The position numbers and the translations under genes were made by a program. DNA of 64,000 nt from Palsa-504 sp963744575 (GTDB lineage Bacteria; Actinomycetota; Actinomycetes; Streptosporangiales; Streptosporangiaceae), in NCBI GenBank assembly GCA_963744575.1, contig CAVUUF010000016.1, positions 62,001 to 126,000 of the forward strand, read 5' to 3'. This document shows positions 17,631 through 27,351 of this stretch, piece by piece. The notes below the pieces were generated by a model, which had not been told where the DNA came from, made no database searches, and was given only the letters and a program-made list of their open reading frames with translations. Within the stretch, counting starts at the first letter, position 1. Each line of letters opens with the position of its first letter.

Positions 17631-17678
17631 GATCGTGTGCCGAAGGGTGCCGGAAATGGCGCCTGGCGGCACACGATC
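17631..17678. terminator. Long hairpin between the Rieske and exonuclease genes
   Basis: A perfect 12-bp inverted repeat, GATCGTGTGCCG (17631-17642) against CGGCACACGATC (17667-17678). Inside it is a second stem, GGTGCC with GGCGCC (one wobble pair) around a 6-base loop. It starts 25 bases after the Rieske stop and ends 15 bases before the next ATG. It is most simply a terminator, but its position also allows an operator or leader role for the exonuclease gene. Confidence 0.6.
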
Positions 17679-17693
17679 ACGAATCCTGGCAGG

Positions 17694-18611
17694 ATGGCGA
17701 GTGTGGGCTCGCTGATGCTGCTTGACACCGCGTCGCTGTACTTCCGGGCGTTCTACGGGGTGCCGGAGACCGTCCGGGCGCCGGACGGGACGCCGGTCAA
17801 CGCAGTGCGCGGACTGCTGGACATGATCGCCCGGCTGGTCCGGGCCAGGCCGCCGGCCCGGCTGGTGGCGTGCTGGGACGCGGACTGGCGGCCGGCCTTC
17901 CGCGTCGCCGCGGTGCCCTCCTACAAGGCCCACCGCCTGTCCGCCGACGGCATCTCGGAGCAGACCCCGCCCGCGCTGGATCCGCAGGTCCCGGTGATCG
18001 AGGAGGTGCTGCGGGTGTCCGGGCTCGCGGTCGCCGGGGCGCCGGGGTACGAGGCGGACGACGTGATGGGCACGCTCGCGGGCCGGTCTGCCGGTCCGGT
18101 GGACGTGGTCACCGGCGACCGGGACCTGTTCCAGCTCGTCGACGACGCGCGCGGGATACGGGTCATCTACACGATGCGCGGCCTGACGAACATGGACGTG
18201 ATCGACGAGGCGGCCGTGACCGCGAAGTACGGCATCCCGGGCCGGGCCTACGCCGACTTCGCCGCGTTGCGCGGCGATCCGAGCGACGGGCTGCCCGGCG
18301 TGCCCGGCGTGGGGGAGAAGACCGCAGCCGCGCTGATCCAGACGTTCGGCAGCATCGAGGGGATCACCACCGCTCTGGACGCGGGCCATGGCGGCTTCCC
18401 CCGGGGCAGCCGGGACAAGCTGGAAAAGGCCCGGGACTACCTGGACGTGGCCCTGTCGGTGGTCAAGGTGGCCGACGACGCGCCCGTGCCCGACATCGAC
18501 GGGACGCTGCCCGCGGTGCCCGCCGACGCCGCCCGGCTGAGGGAACTCGGCGAGCGATGGGGGCTCGGCTCGTCGCTGAGCCGGTTCGTCACCGCGGTTT
18601 CGCAGGCCTAG
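17694..18611 (+). CDS. 5'-3' exonuclease / flap endonuclease (PolA N-terminal domain homologue)
   Basis: 305 residues. The N-terminal acidic site is MLLDTASLYFRAFYG, the middle has APGYEADDVMGTLA and VVTGDRDLFQLVDD, and the helix-3-turn-helix DNA-binding element is PGVPGVGEKTAAALI. This is the complete free-standing form of the polymerase I 5' nuclease, common in actinomycetes alongside PolA, and cleaves RNA primers and flaps. The start ATG 17694 follows GGCAGG; GTG 17703 is an alternative. It is followed by the M24 peptidase gene 10 bases later on the same strand. Confidence 0.88.
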   Translation: MASVGSLMLLDTASLYFRAFYGVPETVRAPDGTPVNAVRGLLDMIARLVRARPPARLVACWDADWRPAFRVAAVPSYKAHRLSADGISEQTPPALDPQVPVIEEVLRVSGLAVAGAPGYEADDVMGTLAGRSAGPVDVVTGDRDLFQLVDDARGIRVIYTMRGLTNMDVIDEAAVTAKYGIPGRAYADFAALRGDPSDGLPGVPGVGEKTAAALIQTFGSIEGITTALDAGHGGFPRGSRDKLEKARDYLDVALSVVKVADDAPVPDIDGTLPAVPADAARLRELGERWGLGSSLSRFVTAVSQA

Positions 18612-18621
18612 GCTCTAGGGT

Positions 18622-19731
18622 GTGACGACGGACGAACTGTATCCCGCGGGGCGGCTGGACAAGGTGCGCGCCGCGGCCGGCGCGGCCGGCCTCGACGCCG
18701 TGCTGCTCACCCCGGGCCCCGACCTGAGATACGTCATCGGTTACGACGCCAGCCAACTCGAGCGGCTGACCTGCCTTGCCGTGCCGGCCCAGGGCGACCC
18801 GGCGCTGTTCGTGCCGCGGCTCGAGCTGGCCGCGGCGCAGGCCTCCGCGGTCGGCTCGCTCGACCTGGAGATGATCCCCTGGGAGGAGACCGACGATCCG
18901 TTCGCGCTGATCGCGGGCAGGCTCGGCCGCGTCGCCTCGGTCGGGCTCTCGGACCGGATGTGGGCGCTTTCCGTGCTGAACTTCCGCGACGCGCTGCCCG
19001 GCGCGCGGCTGGCCCTGGCCGGCGGCGCGCTGCGGACGCTGCGGATCAGGAAGACGCCGGCCGAGGTCGCCGCCCTGCGGGAGGCCGGCGCCGCCATCGA
19101 CCGGGTACACGCGCGCGTCCCCGGCTGGTTGCGGCCCGGGCTGACCGAACGAGCCGTGGGCTCGCTGATCACCGAGGCGATCCTGGCCGAGGGCCACGCC
19201 ACCGTGGACTTCGTGATCGTCGGCTCGGGGCCGAACGCCGCGAGCCCGCACCACGAGGTCTCCGACCGGGTTCTGGCCGGCGGGGACGTCGTGGTGGTGG
19301 ACATCGGCGGCGCGATGCCTTCCGGGTACTGTTCGGACAGCACCAGGACCTATGCCCTCGGCGACCCGCCGGCCGAGTTCACCGGGTACTACAAGGTGCT
19401 GCAGGCCGCCCAGGAGGCGGCGTGCGCCGCGGTCCGGCCGGGCGTGACCGCCGAGTCGGTCGACGCGGCGGCGCGCGAGCCGATCACCCAGGCCGGCTTC
19501 GGGGCGGCGTTCTTCCACCGGACCGGCCACGGCATCGGCCTCGAGACGCATGAGGACCCCTACATCGTGGCCGGCAACACCGAGCCGCTGGAGCCGGGCA
19601 TGGCGTTCTCGGTGGAGCCCGGCATCTATCCCGGGCCGCACGGCGCCCGGATCGAGGACATCGTGGTCTGCACCGAGGACGGGTACGAGCGGCTGAACCA
19701 CTCGCCGCGCGAGCTCGAGGTGGTGGGCTAG
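18622..19731 (+). CDS. Xaa-Pro aminopeptidase/dipeptidase family (M24)
   Basis: 369 residues: an N-terminal creatinase-like domain (to about 140) and a C-terminal pita-bread domain. Metal ligands are Asp227 in VDIGGAM, Asp239 in YCSDSTRTY, His in HGIGLETHE, Glu in FSVEPGIY and Glu in ARIEDIV. The family removes or cleaves residues next to proline using Mn/Co/Zn. GTG 18622 is preceded by a weak AGGG; it lies 10 bases behind the exonuclease stop, so the two genes are probably cotranscribed. Confidence 0.9.
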   Translation: MTTDELYPAGRLDKVRAAAGAAGLDAVLLTPGPDLRYVIGYDASQLERLTCLAVPAQGDPALFVPRLELAAAQASAVGSLDLEMIPWEETDDPFALIAGRLGRVASVGLSDRMWALSVLNFRDALPGARLALAGGALRTLRIRKTPAEVAALREAGAAIDRVHARVPGWLRPGLTERAVGSLITEAILAEGHATVDFVIVGSGPNAASPHHEVSDRVLAGGDVVVVDIGGAMPSGYCSDSTRTYALGDPPAEFTGYYKVLQAAQEAACAAVRPGVTAESVDAAAREPITQAGFGAAFFHRTGHGIGLETHEDPYIVAGNTEPLEPGMAFSVEPGIYPGPHGARIEDIVVCTEDGYERLNHSPRELEVVG

Positions 19732-19733
19732 CA

Positions 19734-19768
19734 CCGGCTGGCTAGTGCTGGCTGTGCTAGCCGGCACC
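19734..19768. terminator. Hairpin between convergent genes
   Basis: CCGGCTGGCTAG (19734-19745) faces CTAGCCGG (19757-19764) and further matching G/C bases across a short loop. It lies between the M24 peptidase stop (19731) and the PAC2 stop (19783) and probably terminates both. Confidence 0.5.
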
Positions 19769-19782
19769 GGCCGGCTGGTCGG

Positions 19783-20739
19783 CTAGCGTTCCGGGTTACC
19801 GCCCGGCGGGCCGGGGGGATCGGTCCGGCCCTGGTTCTCGGCCAGGAAGCGCTCGAACTGGGCGGCCAGCTCGTCTGCGGTGGGCATGGCCTCGCCGTCA
19901 GCGAGCAGGCCGGCCGCCGCATCGGCGTCGGCCTGCTCGCTCTCGGCCGCGGTGTCGTACTGCTGCTCGAGCGCGCGGACCAGTTCGGCGACCTCCGCTG
20001 ACTCCTCGACCTGGCGCTGGATCGCCTCGTTGGTGCGATCGGAGGCCTCGCGGAGCTCGGCGTCGGGCAGGTCGAGCCCGGCCGAGGTGGTCACCGAGCC
20101 GAGCAGGGCCAGCGCGGCTGGCGGGTAGACCGCCTGGGCCAGGTAGTGCGGCACCTGCACAGCGAAGCCGAGCGCGTCCCGGCCGGCCTCCCCGAGGCGC
20201 AGCTCGAGCAGGGCGGGGGCGCTGCCGGGTACCTGGATCCGGCTGGCCAGGCGCTGGTGGCCAGCCAGCAGCTCCTCGCGGGTGGCGTGCGCGATGACGC
20301 CGAGCGGCCGGGTGTGCGGCATCCCGGCCGGGATGCCGAGGAAGCTGATCGCGGGCCCAGTGTCGAGCCGGGTCACGATGGCCTGAACGGCCCTGGTGAA
20401 CAGGTCCCACTCGTGATCGGGCTCCGGGCCTGTCAGCAGCAGGAACGGGCGTTCGCCCTGGTCGTACAGCAGGTGCAGGGCCAGTTCGGGCGCCTCGTAA
20501 CTCTCCCAGCGGCTGTTGTCGTAGATCATCAGCGGGCGCCGCGACCGGTAGTCGATGAGCCTGTCGGCGTCGAACCGCGCCACGGTCTCGTGCGAGAAGG
20601 TGCGCAGCAAGTGCTCGGCGAGCAGGCGGCCCGCCGTTCCCGCGTCTATGAAGCCCTCCAGGTAGTGCAACATCGGTGCGCCAGCGATGTTGGGCGCGGC
20701 CGGACCGAGCTCGTAGAGTTCTTCCGGGTTGCGCTGCAT
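19783..20739 (-). CDS. PAC2-family protein (proteasome-assembly-chaperone-like)
   Basis: 318 residues from ATG 20739. N-terminal MLHYLEGFIDAGTAG, the YDNSRWESYEAPELALHLLYD region and the TRPLGVIAHAT strand match the actinomycete PAC2 family, which resembles archaeal and eukaryotic proteasome assembly chaperones in fold. A C-terminal helical tail (about 215-300, rich in Glu and Ala) is probably a coiled coil. Actinomycetes often carry proteasomes, so a chaperone role is possible but unproven. The frame is open upstream of 20739 but that part is not protein-like. Confidence 0.8.
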   Translation of the reverse strand: MQRNPEELYELGPAAPNIAGAPMLHYLEGFIDAGTAGRLLAEHLLRTFSHETVARFDADRLIDYRSRRPLMIYDNSRWESYEAPELALHLLYDQGERPFLLLTGPEPDHEWDLFTRAVQAIVTRLDTGPAISFLGIPAGMPHTRPLGVIAHATREELLAGHQRLASRIQVPGSAPALLELRLGEAGRDALGFAVQVPHYLAQAVYPPAALALLGSVTTSAGLDLPDAELREASDRTNEAIQRQVEESAEVAELVRALEQQYDTAAESEQADADAAAGLLADGEAMPTADELAAQFERFLAENQGRTDPPGPPGGNPER

Positions 20740-20827
20740 CCCTACAGTTTCCCACGGTCCGGTTACTGCTGCGGCCCGGGCACCGGGGATGGCGCCCGGG
20801 CCGCAGCAGTGCTGCCGCCCGGACCGG

Positions 20828-22048
<1,221 letters not shown>

Positions 22049-22102
22049 GGCGGCAGCGTAACCTCGCCGTGATCTGCTGATAAGCACGCGTGCGGCGATG
22101 TT

Positions 22103-22140
22103 ACGATAGTGTAAAGCTCGTTATCGTTCTGTTATATCGT
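22103..22140. promoter_or_regulatory. A+T-rich divergent promoter region with inverted repeat
   Basis: ACGATA (22103-22108) and TATCGT (22122-22127) form an inverted repeat around GTGTAAAGCTCGT, with a further TATCGT at 22135-22140. It lies between the divergent ABC ATPase and Lrp genes, is markedly A+T-rich, and is the natural place for both promoters and for Lrp binding. Confidence 0.45.
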
Positions 22141-22182
22141 GATGAAGTCGCAGCCAGGAATCGTTGGCGCTAACGTGACCAC

Positions 22183-22623
22183 GTGGAAGAGATCGACCGC
22201 AAGATCGTGTCGCTGCTGACCCGTAACGGCCGGATGAGTTTCACCGAGCTGGCCAGGCAGGCGGGCCTTTCGGTGTCAGCGGTGCACCAGCGGGTCCGCA
22301 GGCTCGAGCAGGATGGCGTGATCAAGGGCTATGTCGCGGTGTTCGACCCGGATGACGTAGGCCTGCCGCTGACGGCCTTCGTGTCAGTCAAGCCGTTCGA
22401 CGCGGCCGCCCCCGATGACCTGCCGCAGCGGCTCGAGCACCTGGCGGCGATCGAGGCTTGCCACAGCGTGGCCGGCGACGAGAACTACATCCTCAAGGTG
22501 CGGGTGCCCTCCCCGGTCGCGCTCGAAGATCTGCTCCAGCAGATCCGCACCATCGGCGGCGTCTCCACCCGGACCACCGTCGTCCTCAGCACTCCCTACG
22601 AGAACCGCCCCCCCGACATCTGA
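22183..22623 (+). CDS. Lrp/AsnC-family transcriptional regulator
   Basis: 146 residues. The N-terminal helix-turn-helix reads RKIVSLLTRNGRMSFTELAR, GLSVSAVHQRVRRLEQDGVI, followed by a C-terminal RAM ligand domain (CHSVAGDENYILKV with the usual G-D-x-D/E-Y turn). Members sense amino acids and form octameric rings. GTG 22183 is the start that gives a full helix-turn-helix; the preceding sequence contains in-frame stops. It is divergent from the sugar ABC ATPase. Ligand and targets unknown. Confidence 0.9.
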   Translation: MEEIDRKIVSLLTRNGRMSFTELARQAGLSVSAVHQRVRRLEQDGVIKGYVAVFDPDDVGLPLTAFVSVKPFDAAAPDDLPQRLEHLAAIEACHSVAGDENYILKVRVPSPVALEDLLQQIRTIGGVSTRTTVVLSTPYENRPPDI

Positions 22624-22653
22624 CCCGCGCTCACCCCAGCGCCCGCCCGGATA

Positions 22654-22706
22654 CAGCATCGATGTGGCAGCAATGTCGCCCCAGCAGCATCGATGTGGCA
22701 GCCATG
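22654..22706 (+). repeat. Two direct 22-base repeats between lrp and tetR
   Basis: CAGCATCGATGTGGCAGCAATG (22654-22675, two halves given here as one 22-base unit differing from the second copy only at one base) recurs at 22685-22706, 31 bases apart. An 11-base tandem repeat (TAAGACCGGG plus C/T) follows at about 22711-22732 and includes the tetR stop codon. Confidence 0.6.
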
Positions 22707-22720
22707 CTGCTAAGACCGGG

Positions 22721-23305
22721 CTAAGACCGGGTCCGGAGGCCGTCGAGCATGACCGAGAGCAGCATATCGGACCGTTCGGGAGCCTTCTCCGTGCTCACCG
22801 TCACCCCGTGCACCAGCCGCATCACGTCGGTGGCGTCCACGTCCGGCCGGATCACGCCGGCCTGCTGCGCGCGGGCCAGCAGTCGCTCGGTGGTCTGGCG
22901 CATCGCCACCCAGCACGAGGAGATCAGCTCGGACTCGATGCCGACCGCCTCGATCAGCGCGTGCGACAGGCCGCGCTTGGTCACCAGGTAACCGGCCAGC
23001 AAGCGGATCCAGGCGGCGAAGGCCTGCTCGGGCGGTGTCTTCTCGAGCAGGGCGTCCCCCTCGCCGCAGACCGCGCCGACCTGGCTGCGGAACACGGCCG
23101 CCTGCAGGTCGAGCCGGGTGGGGAAATGCCGGTAGAGGGTGCCGATGCCGACACCGGCGCGGCGGGCGATATCCTCGAGCGGTGCGTCGGCGCCCTTCTC
23201 GGCGAACGCGGCCGTAGCCGCGGCGATTAGCCGGGCGTGGTTCTGCCGGGCGTCGGCGCGCCACTGCTCGGCGGGCCGCGGCGCCTGGTCGGATGTCCTG
23301 GTCAT
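22721..23305 (-). CDS. TetR-family transcriptional repressor
   Basis: 194 residues. The helix-turn-helix lies at about 24-62 (LIAAATAAFAEKG, then DIARRAGVGIGTLYRHFP, the standard recognition helix). The remaining two-thirds is the helical ligand domain with no named match. It is divergent from a promoter that carries two palindromes fitting a TetR operator, and from a broken MFS exporter gene. It was probably the local repressor of that pump. The start ATG 23305 is the first Met in a plausible position. Confidence 0.88.
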   Translation of the reverse strand: MTRTSDQAPRPAEQWRADARQNHARLIAAATAAFAEKGADAPLEDIARRAGVGIGTLYRHFPTRLDLQAAVFRSQVGAVCGEGDALLEKTPPEQAFAAWIRLLAGYLVTKRGLSHALIEAVGIESELISSCWVAMRQTTERLLARAQQAGVIRPDVDATDVMRLVHGVTVSTEKAPERSDMLLSVMLDGLRTRS

Positions 23306-23377
23306 TGCCTTGAGGTTACGGGTTCCGGAATGTGTCGTGGATCAGGGAGTAGCGAGGCGGGCTGGAGGATAATCGGG

Positions 23378-23424
23378 TTACGAAACGGAGGCTACCTCCG
23401 TATAGTAACCGGAGTAGACCTCCG
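23378..23424 (+). promoter_or_regulatory. Promoter with two TetR-type operators
   Basis: A -35-like TTACGA (23378-23383) and a -10 TATAGT (23401-23406) are spaced by exactly 17 bases. The spacer contains the perfect palindrome CGGAGGCTACCTCCG (23386-23400). A second, CGGAGTAGACCTCCG (23410-23424), lies just downstream of the -10, 24 bases apart from the first. A repressor bound at either would block RNA polymerase. It points rightward into the MFS remnant; the neighbouring tetR product is the obvious binder. Confidence 0.65.
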
Positions 23425-23450
23425 CTTCATTCCTGATCGTACCGCTGACG

Positions 23451-23608
23451 TCAGGCGGCCTGCTGCTGATCGGCCTGGGCGTGGGGCTGGTGTTCGTGCC
23501 GCTGACCACGGCGTCGCTGGCCGGGATGGCCAGCCACCCGCTGGCCGGCCTGGCGCCGGCCGCCCAGGCGCAGCACGCGGTCGCCCACGGCATCGCCGGT
23601 AAGGCGAC
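23451..23608 (+). pseudogene. Remnant of an MFS (EmrB/QacA-type) exporter
   Basis: The plus strand reads GGLLLIGLGVGLVFVPLTTA (from about 23457) followed by SLAGMASHPLAG, the conserved late helix and loop of DHA2 exporters, and then loses similarity. The N-terminal helices are absent: this late-helix fragment begins within about 30 bases of the promoter, so most of the gene has been deleted. The frame carries on into sequence antisense to the next remnant, marking a rearrangement junction near 23608. Confidence 0.55.
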
Positions 23609-24408
23609 GAACCCGGTAAGGCGACGGGGAAGAGCCGGTCCAGCGGGATGCCGGGCACCGCCGTGCCGCGCGGGACGATCGCGGCGGTGCCCTGGTAGAC
23701 CCGCATCACCGCCGTGACCAGCGTCACCGGCGCGGCCACCAGCGTGGCGCCGGCCAGCAGGGTCATGTCGAGCAGCGAGATGTAAGCCTGCCCGTCGCCG
23801 CAGGGCGGCGCCGCCACCACCACATCCCGGTGGGTCAGCCCGCCCGTGCCATGGTGATGAGTCAGGCCGTTCCCCTCCGGACGGCCGGACTCACCCATGA
23901 CCCCGGATCCGCCCATGACCCCGGATCCGCCCATGACCTCTGACCCGTACGCGGCACCAGGCCGGCCTGCCCCGAGCAGCGAGCCGAACGGGGTCGCGCC
24001 CGCCGCCTCGCCGAACGAGATGACCTGCCGCACCCGGGAACGGTCCGCGGCCTCGGCGGCGAGCTCGGCCAGCGGGGCCGACGTGATCAGCACCCGCGCG
24101 CCGCAGGCGTTGAGCCGGCCGGCGACTCCCGCCGGGCCGGCGTCGTACCGGATCAGGCAGGCGGCCGCCCCGGCCGCGCGGATCGCGTTGACCGCGACGG
24201 CGGCGCTGGCCGCGTCCTCGACGAGCACGCCGGCCGTGTCTGCCTCGGCCAGGCCGCGCCGGCCGAGGCCGCATGCCGCCGCCCGGACGGTCCGGGCGAA
24301 CCGCGGCCACGCGGTCACCATGCCGTCGGCGGCGTTGACCAGGGCGGCCCGGGGTCCGGCCGCGTCGGCGACCTCAAGGATGCGTTCGGTCATAGCGTGG
24401 TGCGGCAT
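23609..24408 (-). pseudogene. Decayed acyl-CoA synthetase / AMP-dependent ligase N-terminal part
   Basis: From an ATG at 24408 the frame reads MTERILEVADAAG, then ACGLGRRGLAEADTAGVLVED and GARVLITSAPLAELAAEAA, the usual first subdomain of 4-coumarate-CoA-ligase-like enzymes. Further on comes LLDMTLLAGATLVAAP, matching the segment after the P-loop. The phosphate-binding SSGTTGLPK-type motif between them is gone, replaced by a GVMGGS repeat, and the large C-terminal domain is missing where the frame meets the MFS remnant. Probably non-functional. Confidence 0.5.
23894..23947. repeat. 18-base tandem repeat inside the ligase remnant
   Basis: CCCATGACCCCGGATCCG at 23894-23911 and 23912-23929, with a third degenerate copy to 23947. 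It encodes repeated GVMGGS on the minus strand and replaces the expected phosphate-binding loop region of the ligase. Confidence 0.7.
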
Positions 24409-24734
24409 GCCCGCGCTCACGATGAGCCGGTCCGCCTCCGCGCGCTCCCCGGTGCTGACGCCGCGTTCCACCAGAACCTCCCAGCCTGGGTGTAGCAGCG
24501 GGCGGGTCCTGGCCCGGAGCTTGGACCCGCCCGGCCGCCGCCGCGGGCTGCCGCTCCCACCCCCCCTTGGCAACCGGCCGGCGGCGGGTTCGGTGTCCCG
24601 CCGCCACCACGCGATAGCGACAAGATGAACGCTATGGCCGGGGCGGCGGCGCGCGCATGCGCCGAACTGTGTATTCCGGTGTGCATATTGCCGGGCTCAG
24701 GAGCCGGCGCCTCGTGCACATATGCACGTCATGA

Positions 24735-27272
24735 TCAGGCGGGCGGTTCGTTCCTGGTGGCCCATGAGGCAACCTGTGTACGCGAGGTGAAGCCGAGCTT
24801 GGCCAGGATGTTCGCCACGTGCCTGGCCGCGGTCGCCGGGCTGATCATCAGCTCGTCGGCGATCTCCTTGTTCGACAGGCCCTTGGCGATCAGGTTCACG
24901 ATCTCGTGCTCCCGCCTGGTCAGCGGGCTGGGCGAGCGGTGCGTGCCGCCGGGCTCGGGGCGCGTCGCGGCCTGCGCGCCGAGCCGGGCCGGATCGGTCC
25001 AGGCCGGTTCCGCCGGTCCCGGTCCGGGCGTCCCGGAGTCCGAGCCGAGGGCGAAGCGGACCGCGTCGTCCGCGGTCATCTCGCGTCCCTCGGCGAACAG
25101 GACCGCCGCCGCCGACGCACCGAGCTGGCCCCGGGCGAACTCGAGCACCTCTTCGAGCCTGGGGCCGATGCCGGAACCGTGCCCCAGGGACTCCCGCAGC
25201 TGGCAGGCCGCGCCGGCCAGCCGGGCCGCCCGCTCGGGCTGCTGCCGCGCCGCGGTCAGGGCCGCGAACGCCTCGAGCCCGCGGGCGATGCCGAGCCGCT
25301 GCCCGCAGACCTGGTTCAGCCGCAGGTTTTCGGCCAGCGCCCCGTCAGCCAGGCCGAACTCGCCGCTGGTCACGGCGATCCAGCCGATGCCGGCCTGGCA
25401 GCGGGCGATCTCTGGCCAGGCGTCGAGCTCACGGAAGATCGCCATGGCCTCGCGGTAATACCGGACGGCCGTGCCGGCGTCGCCCCGCGCCCGGGCCAGC
25501 GTGCCCATCCCGTACTCGACCTGGGCGAGGCCCCAGCGGTTGTTGTCGCCCAGTATCTCGAGCGCGGCCTGATAGGCCCGCTGGGCCGACTTCAGCTTGC
25601 CCTGCCGGACGGCGATGGCGGCCTTGGCCGCCATCGTGAGACCGGCCTCCCAGTCGTTGCCCGCGGTCCGGGCCGCGGTGACGGCCGCCTCGACGTAGGT
25701 CACCGCGTCGCCGGGCCGCCCGGCGCGCGCCGCGGCCTGGCCCATCACCCGCAGCGCGGTCGGCACCGGGGAATCGTCGCCGCTGGCCCGGCTCAGCTCC
25801 AGGCTCTCGGTGGCGCAGCGCCGCAGGGTGTCGTAGTCCTGCAGGTCGAACGCGATCTCGGCGCGGCAGGCCAGGGCCCGCCCGCGCACCCGCGGCGACA
25901 CTTCCCCCGAGGCCAGCACCAGGAACCGATCCAGCCAGGTGGCCGCCTCGCGCGCGTCGCCGTGCGGCAGCCACATGTTTCGCAGCCCGATGCACAGCCG
26001 CAGGCCCTCGTCCGCGTGGCCGTGCGCCAGCGAGGTCTCCAGCGCGAGGCGGAAGTTGCCGTACTCGGCGATGCCGCGGCGGAAGATGGCCCGGCGCACC
26101 GGCCAGGGTGGCTCGCCCCGGTTGAACATCCCGCTGGCCGTCTCCTCGACCAGCGCCAGGATGCAGTCGCGGTGCCGCAGCGACAGCGCATCCTTCTCCC
26201 CGGCCGCCTCGAGCCGCTCGGCGGCGTACTGCCTGATCGTGTCGAGCAGCCGGTACCTGGCGTCGCCCGCCGCCTCGCCGTCCAGCACCACCAGCGACTT
26301 GTCGATCAGCGAGATGAGCAGGCCGAGCACCGCGTGGGCCGGGATGGCCTCGTCCGAGCAGACCTGCTCGGCCATGTCCAGGTTCCAGCCGGAGAAGGTC
26401 GCCAGCCGCCGCAGCAGGACCTGCTCGGCCGCATTCAGCAGCTCGTAACTCCAGTCCACGGTGGCCCGCAGCGTCTGCTGCCGCTGCGGCGCGGTCCGGT
26501 CACCCGAGTTCAGCAGCTGGAACCGGTCCCGCAGCCGGTCGGCGATCTGCTCCACCGACAGCGCCCGCACCCGGGCCGCGGACAGCTCGATGCCCAGCGG
26601 GATGCCGTCCAGCGTCCGGCACAGCCGGGCCACCGACGCCATGTTCTCCTCGGTCAGCGTGAACCCCGGCCGGGCGCCCGCGGCCCGGGCCGCGAACAGC
26701 CGGACGGCCTCGTGCGCGGCGATTGCGTCGCCGCTGAGCACATCGTCGGGGGGCAGGTCCAGCGGCGGCACCCGCCAGACGGTCTCGCCCCGGACCCGCA
26801 GCGGCTCCCGGCTGGTCGCGATGATCCGCAGCCACGGGCACCGGGCCAGCAGCAGCTGCACCAGGGTGGCGCAGTCGCCGACCTGGTGCTCGCAAGTGTC
26901 CAGGATCAGCAGCATGCGCCGCGAGCGCAGCGCCTCGGCCAGCGTCTGCGCCAGCGGGACGCCCGGCTCCTCGCGGATCCCGATGGTGGTGGCCACCTGC
27001 TGGGCGGTCTGGCCCTGCCAGTCGGCCAGCTCGACCAGCCAGGCCTCCTCGACGTCACGCGGGACATCGGTCGCCCAGGTCATGCCGGTGACCACTTCGC
27101 GGGCGACCCGGACCGCGAGCCGGGTCTTGCCGATGCCGCCGGGACCGCTGAGGGTCAGCGCGCGGACCTCGCCCAGGAGCCTGGCCAGCTCGGCGAGATC
27201 ACGTTCGCGGCCGATGAAGCTGTTCGGCTCCGCTGGCAGGTTGCCGGTGAGGATCGCGGTGGCGGACTGCAT
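24735..27272 (-). CDS. LuxR-family regulator with AAA/NB-ARC ATPase and TPR-like domains
   Basis: 845 residues. An N-terminal P-loop GPGGIGKT (43-50), Walker B LLILDTCEHQ and sensor TSREPLRV define the STAND-type ATPase. It is followed by a winged-helix part, a long TPR-like helical array (about 370-720) and a C-terminal LuxR helix-turn-helix (LTRREHEIVNLIAKGLSNKE then SPATAARHV). Such large regulators sense a ligand or partner through the TPR array and oligomerise on ATP. It lies on the same strand as, and 79 bases downstream of, the alpha-mannosidase gene, whose control is one candidate role. The start ATG 27272 gives a standard FIGRERDL beginning. Confidence 0.9.
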   Translation of the reverse strand: MQSATAILTGNLPAEPNSFIGRERDLAELARLLGEVRALTLSGPGGIGKTRLAVRVAREVVTGMTWATDVPRDVEEAWLVELADWQGQTAQQVATTIGIREEPGVPLAQTLAEALRSRRMLLILDTCEHQVGDCATLVQLLLARCPWLRIIATSREPLRVRGETVWRVPPLDLPPDDVLSGDAIAAHEAVRLFAARAAGARPGFTLTEENMASVARLCRTLDGIPLGIELSAARVRALSVEQIADRLRDRFQLLNSGDRTAPQRQQTLRATVDWSYELLNAAEQVLLRRLATFSGWNLDMAEQVCSDEAIPAHAVLGLLISLIDKSLVVLDGEAAGDARYRLLDTIRQYAAERLEAAGEKDALSLRHRDCILALVEETASGMFNRGEPPWPVRRAIFRRGIAEYGNFRLALETSLAHGHADEGLRLCIGLRNMWLPHGDAREAATWLDRFLVLASGEVSPRVRGRALACRAEIAFDLQDYDTLRRCATESLELSRASGDDSPVPTALRVMGQAAARAGRPGDAVTYVEAAVTAARTAGNDWEAGLTMAAKAAIAVRQGKLKSAQRAYQAALEILGDNNRWGLAQVEYGMGTLARARGDAGTAVRYYREAMAIFRELDAWPEIARCQAGIGWIAVTSGEFGLADGALAENLRLNQVCGQRLGIARGLEAFAALTAARQQPERAARLAGAACQLRESLGHGSGIGPRLEEVLEFARGQLGASAAAVLFAEGREMTADDAVRFALGSDSGTPGPGPAEPAWTDPARLGAQAATRPEPGGTHRSPSPLTRREHEIVNLIAKGLSNKEIADELMISPATAARHVANILAKLGFTSRTQVASWATRNEPPA

Positions 27273-27351
27273 GGGCCCCTTCCGGAAGTGTCACGCGTGA
27301 AAGGGAACATCTAGAGTCTCTCACCGTATCCGTTCGCCGGCAGCGTAGGGC

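Noticed and set aside
23894..23947. Possible CRISPR or short repeat array
   Set aside because: Direct 18-base tandem without spacers; a local coding-repeat expansion.
24819..27314. Very long plus-strand open frame opposite the LuxR-AAA gene
   Set aside because: It mirrors the minus-strand gene in a G+C-rich genome, is rich in Arg/Gly/Pro/Gln and shows no domain; the minus-strand protein has all expected motifs.
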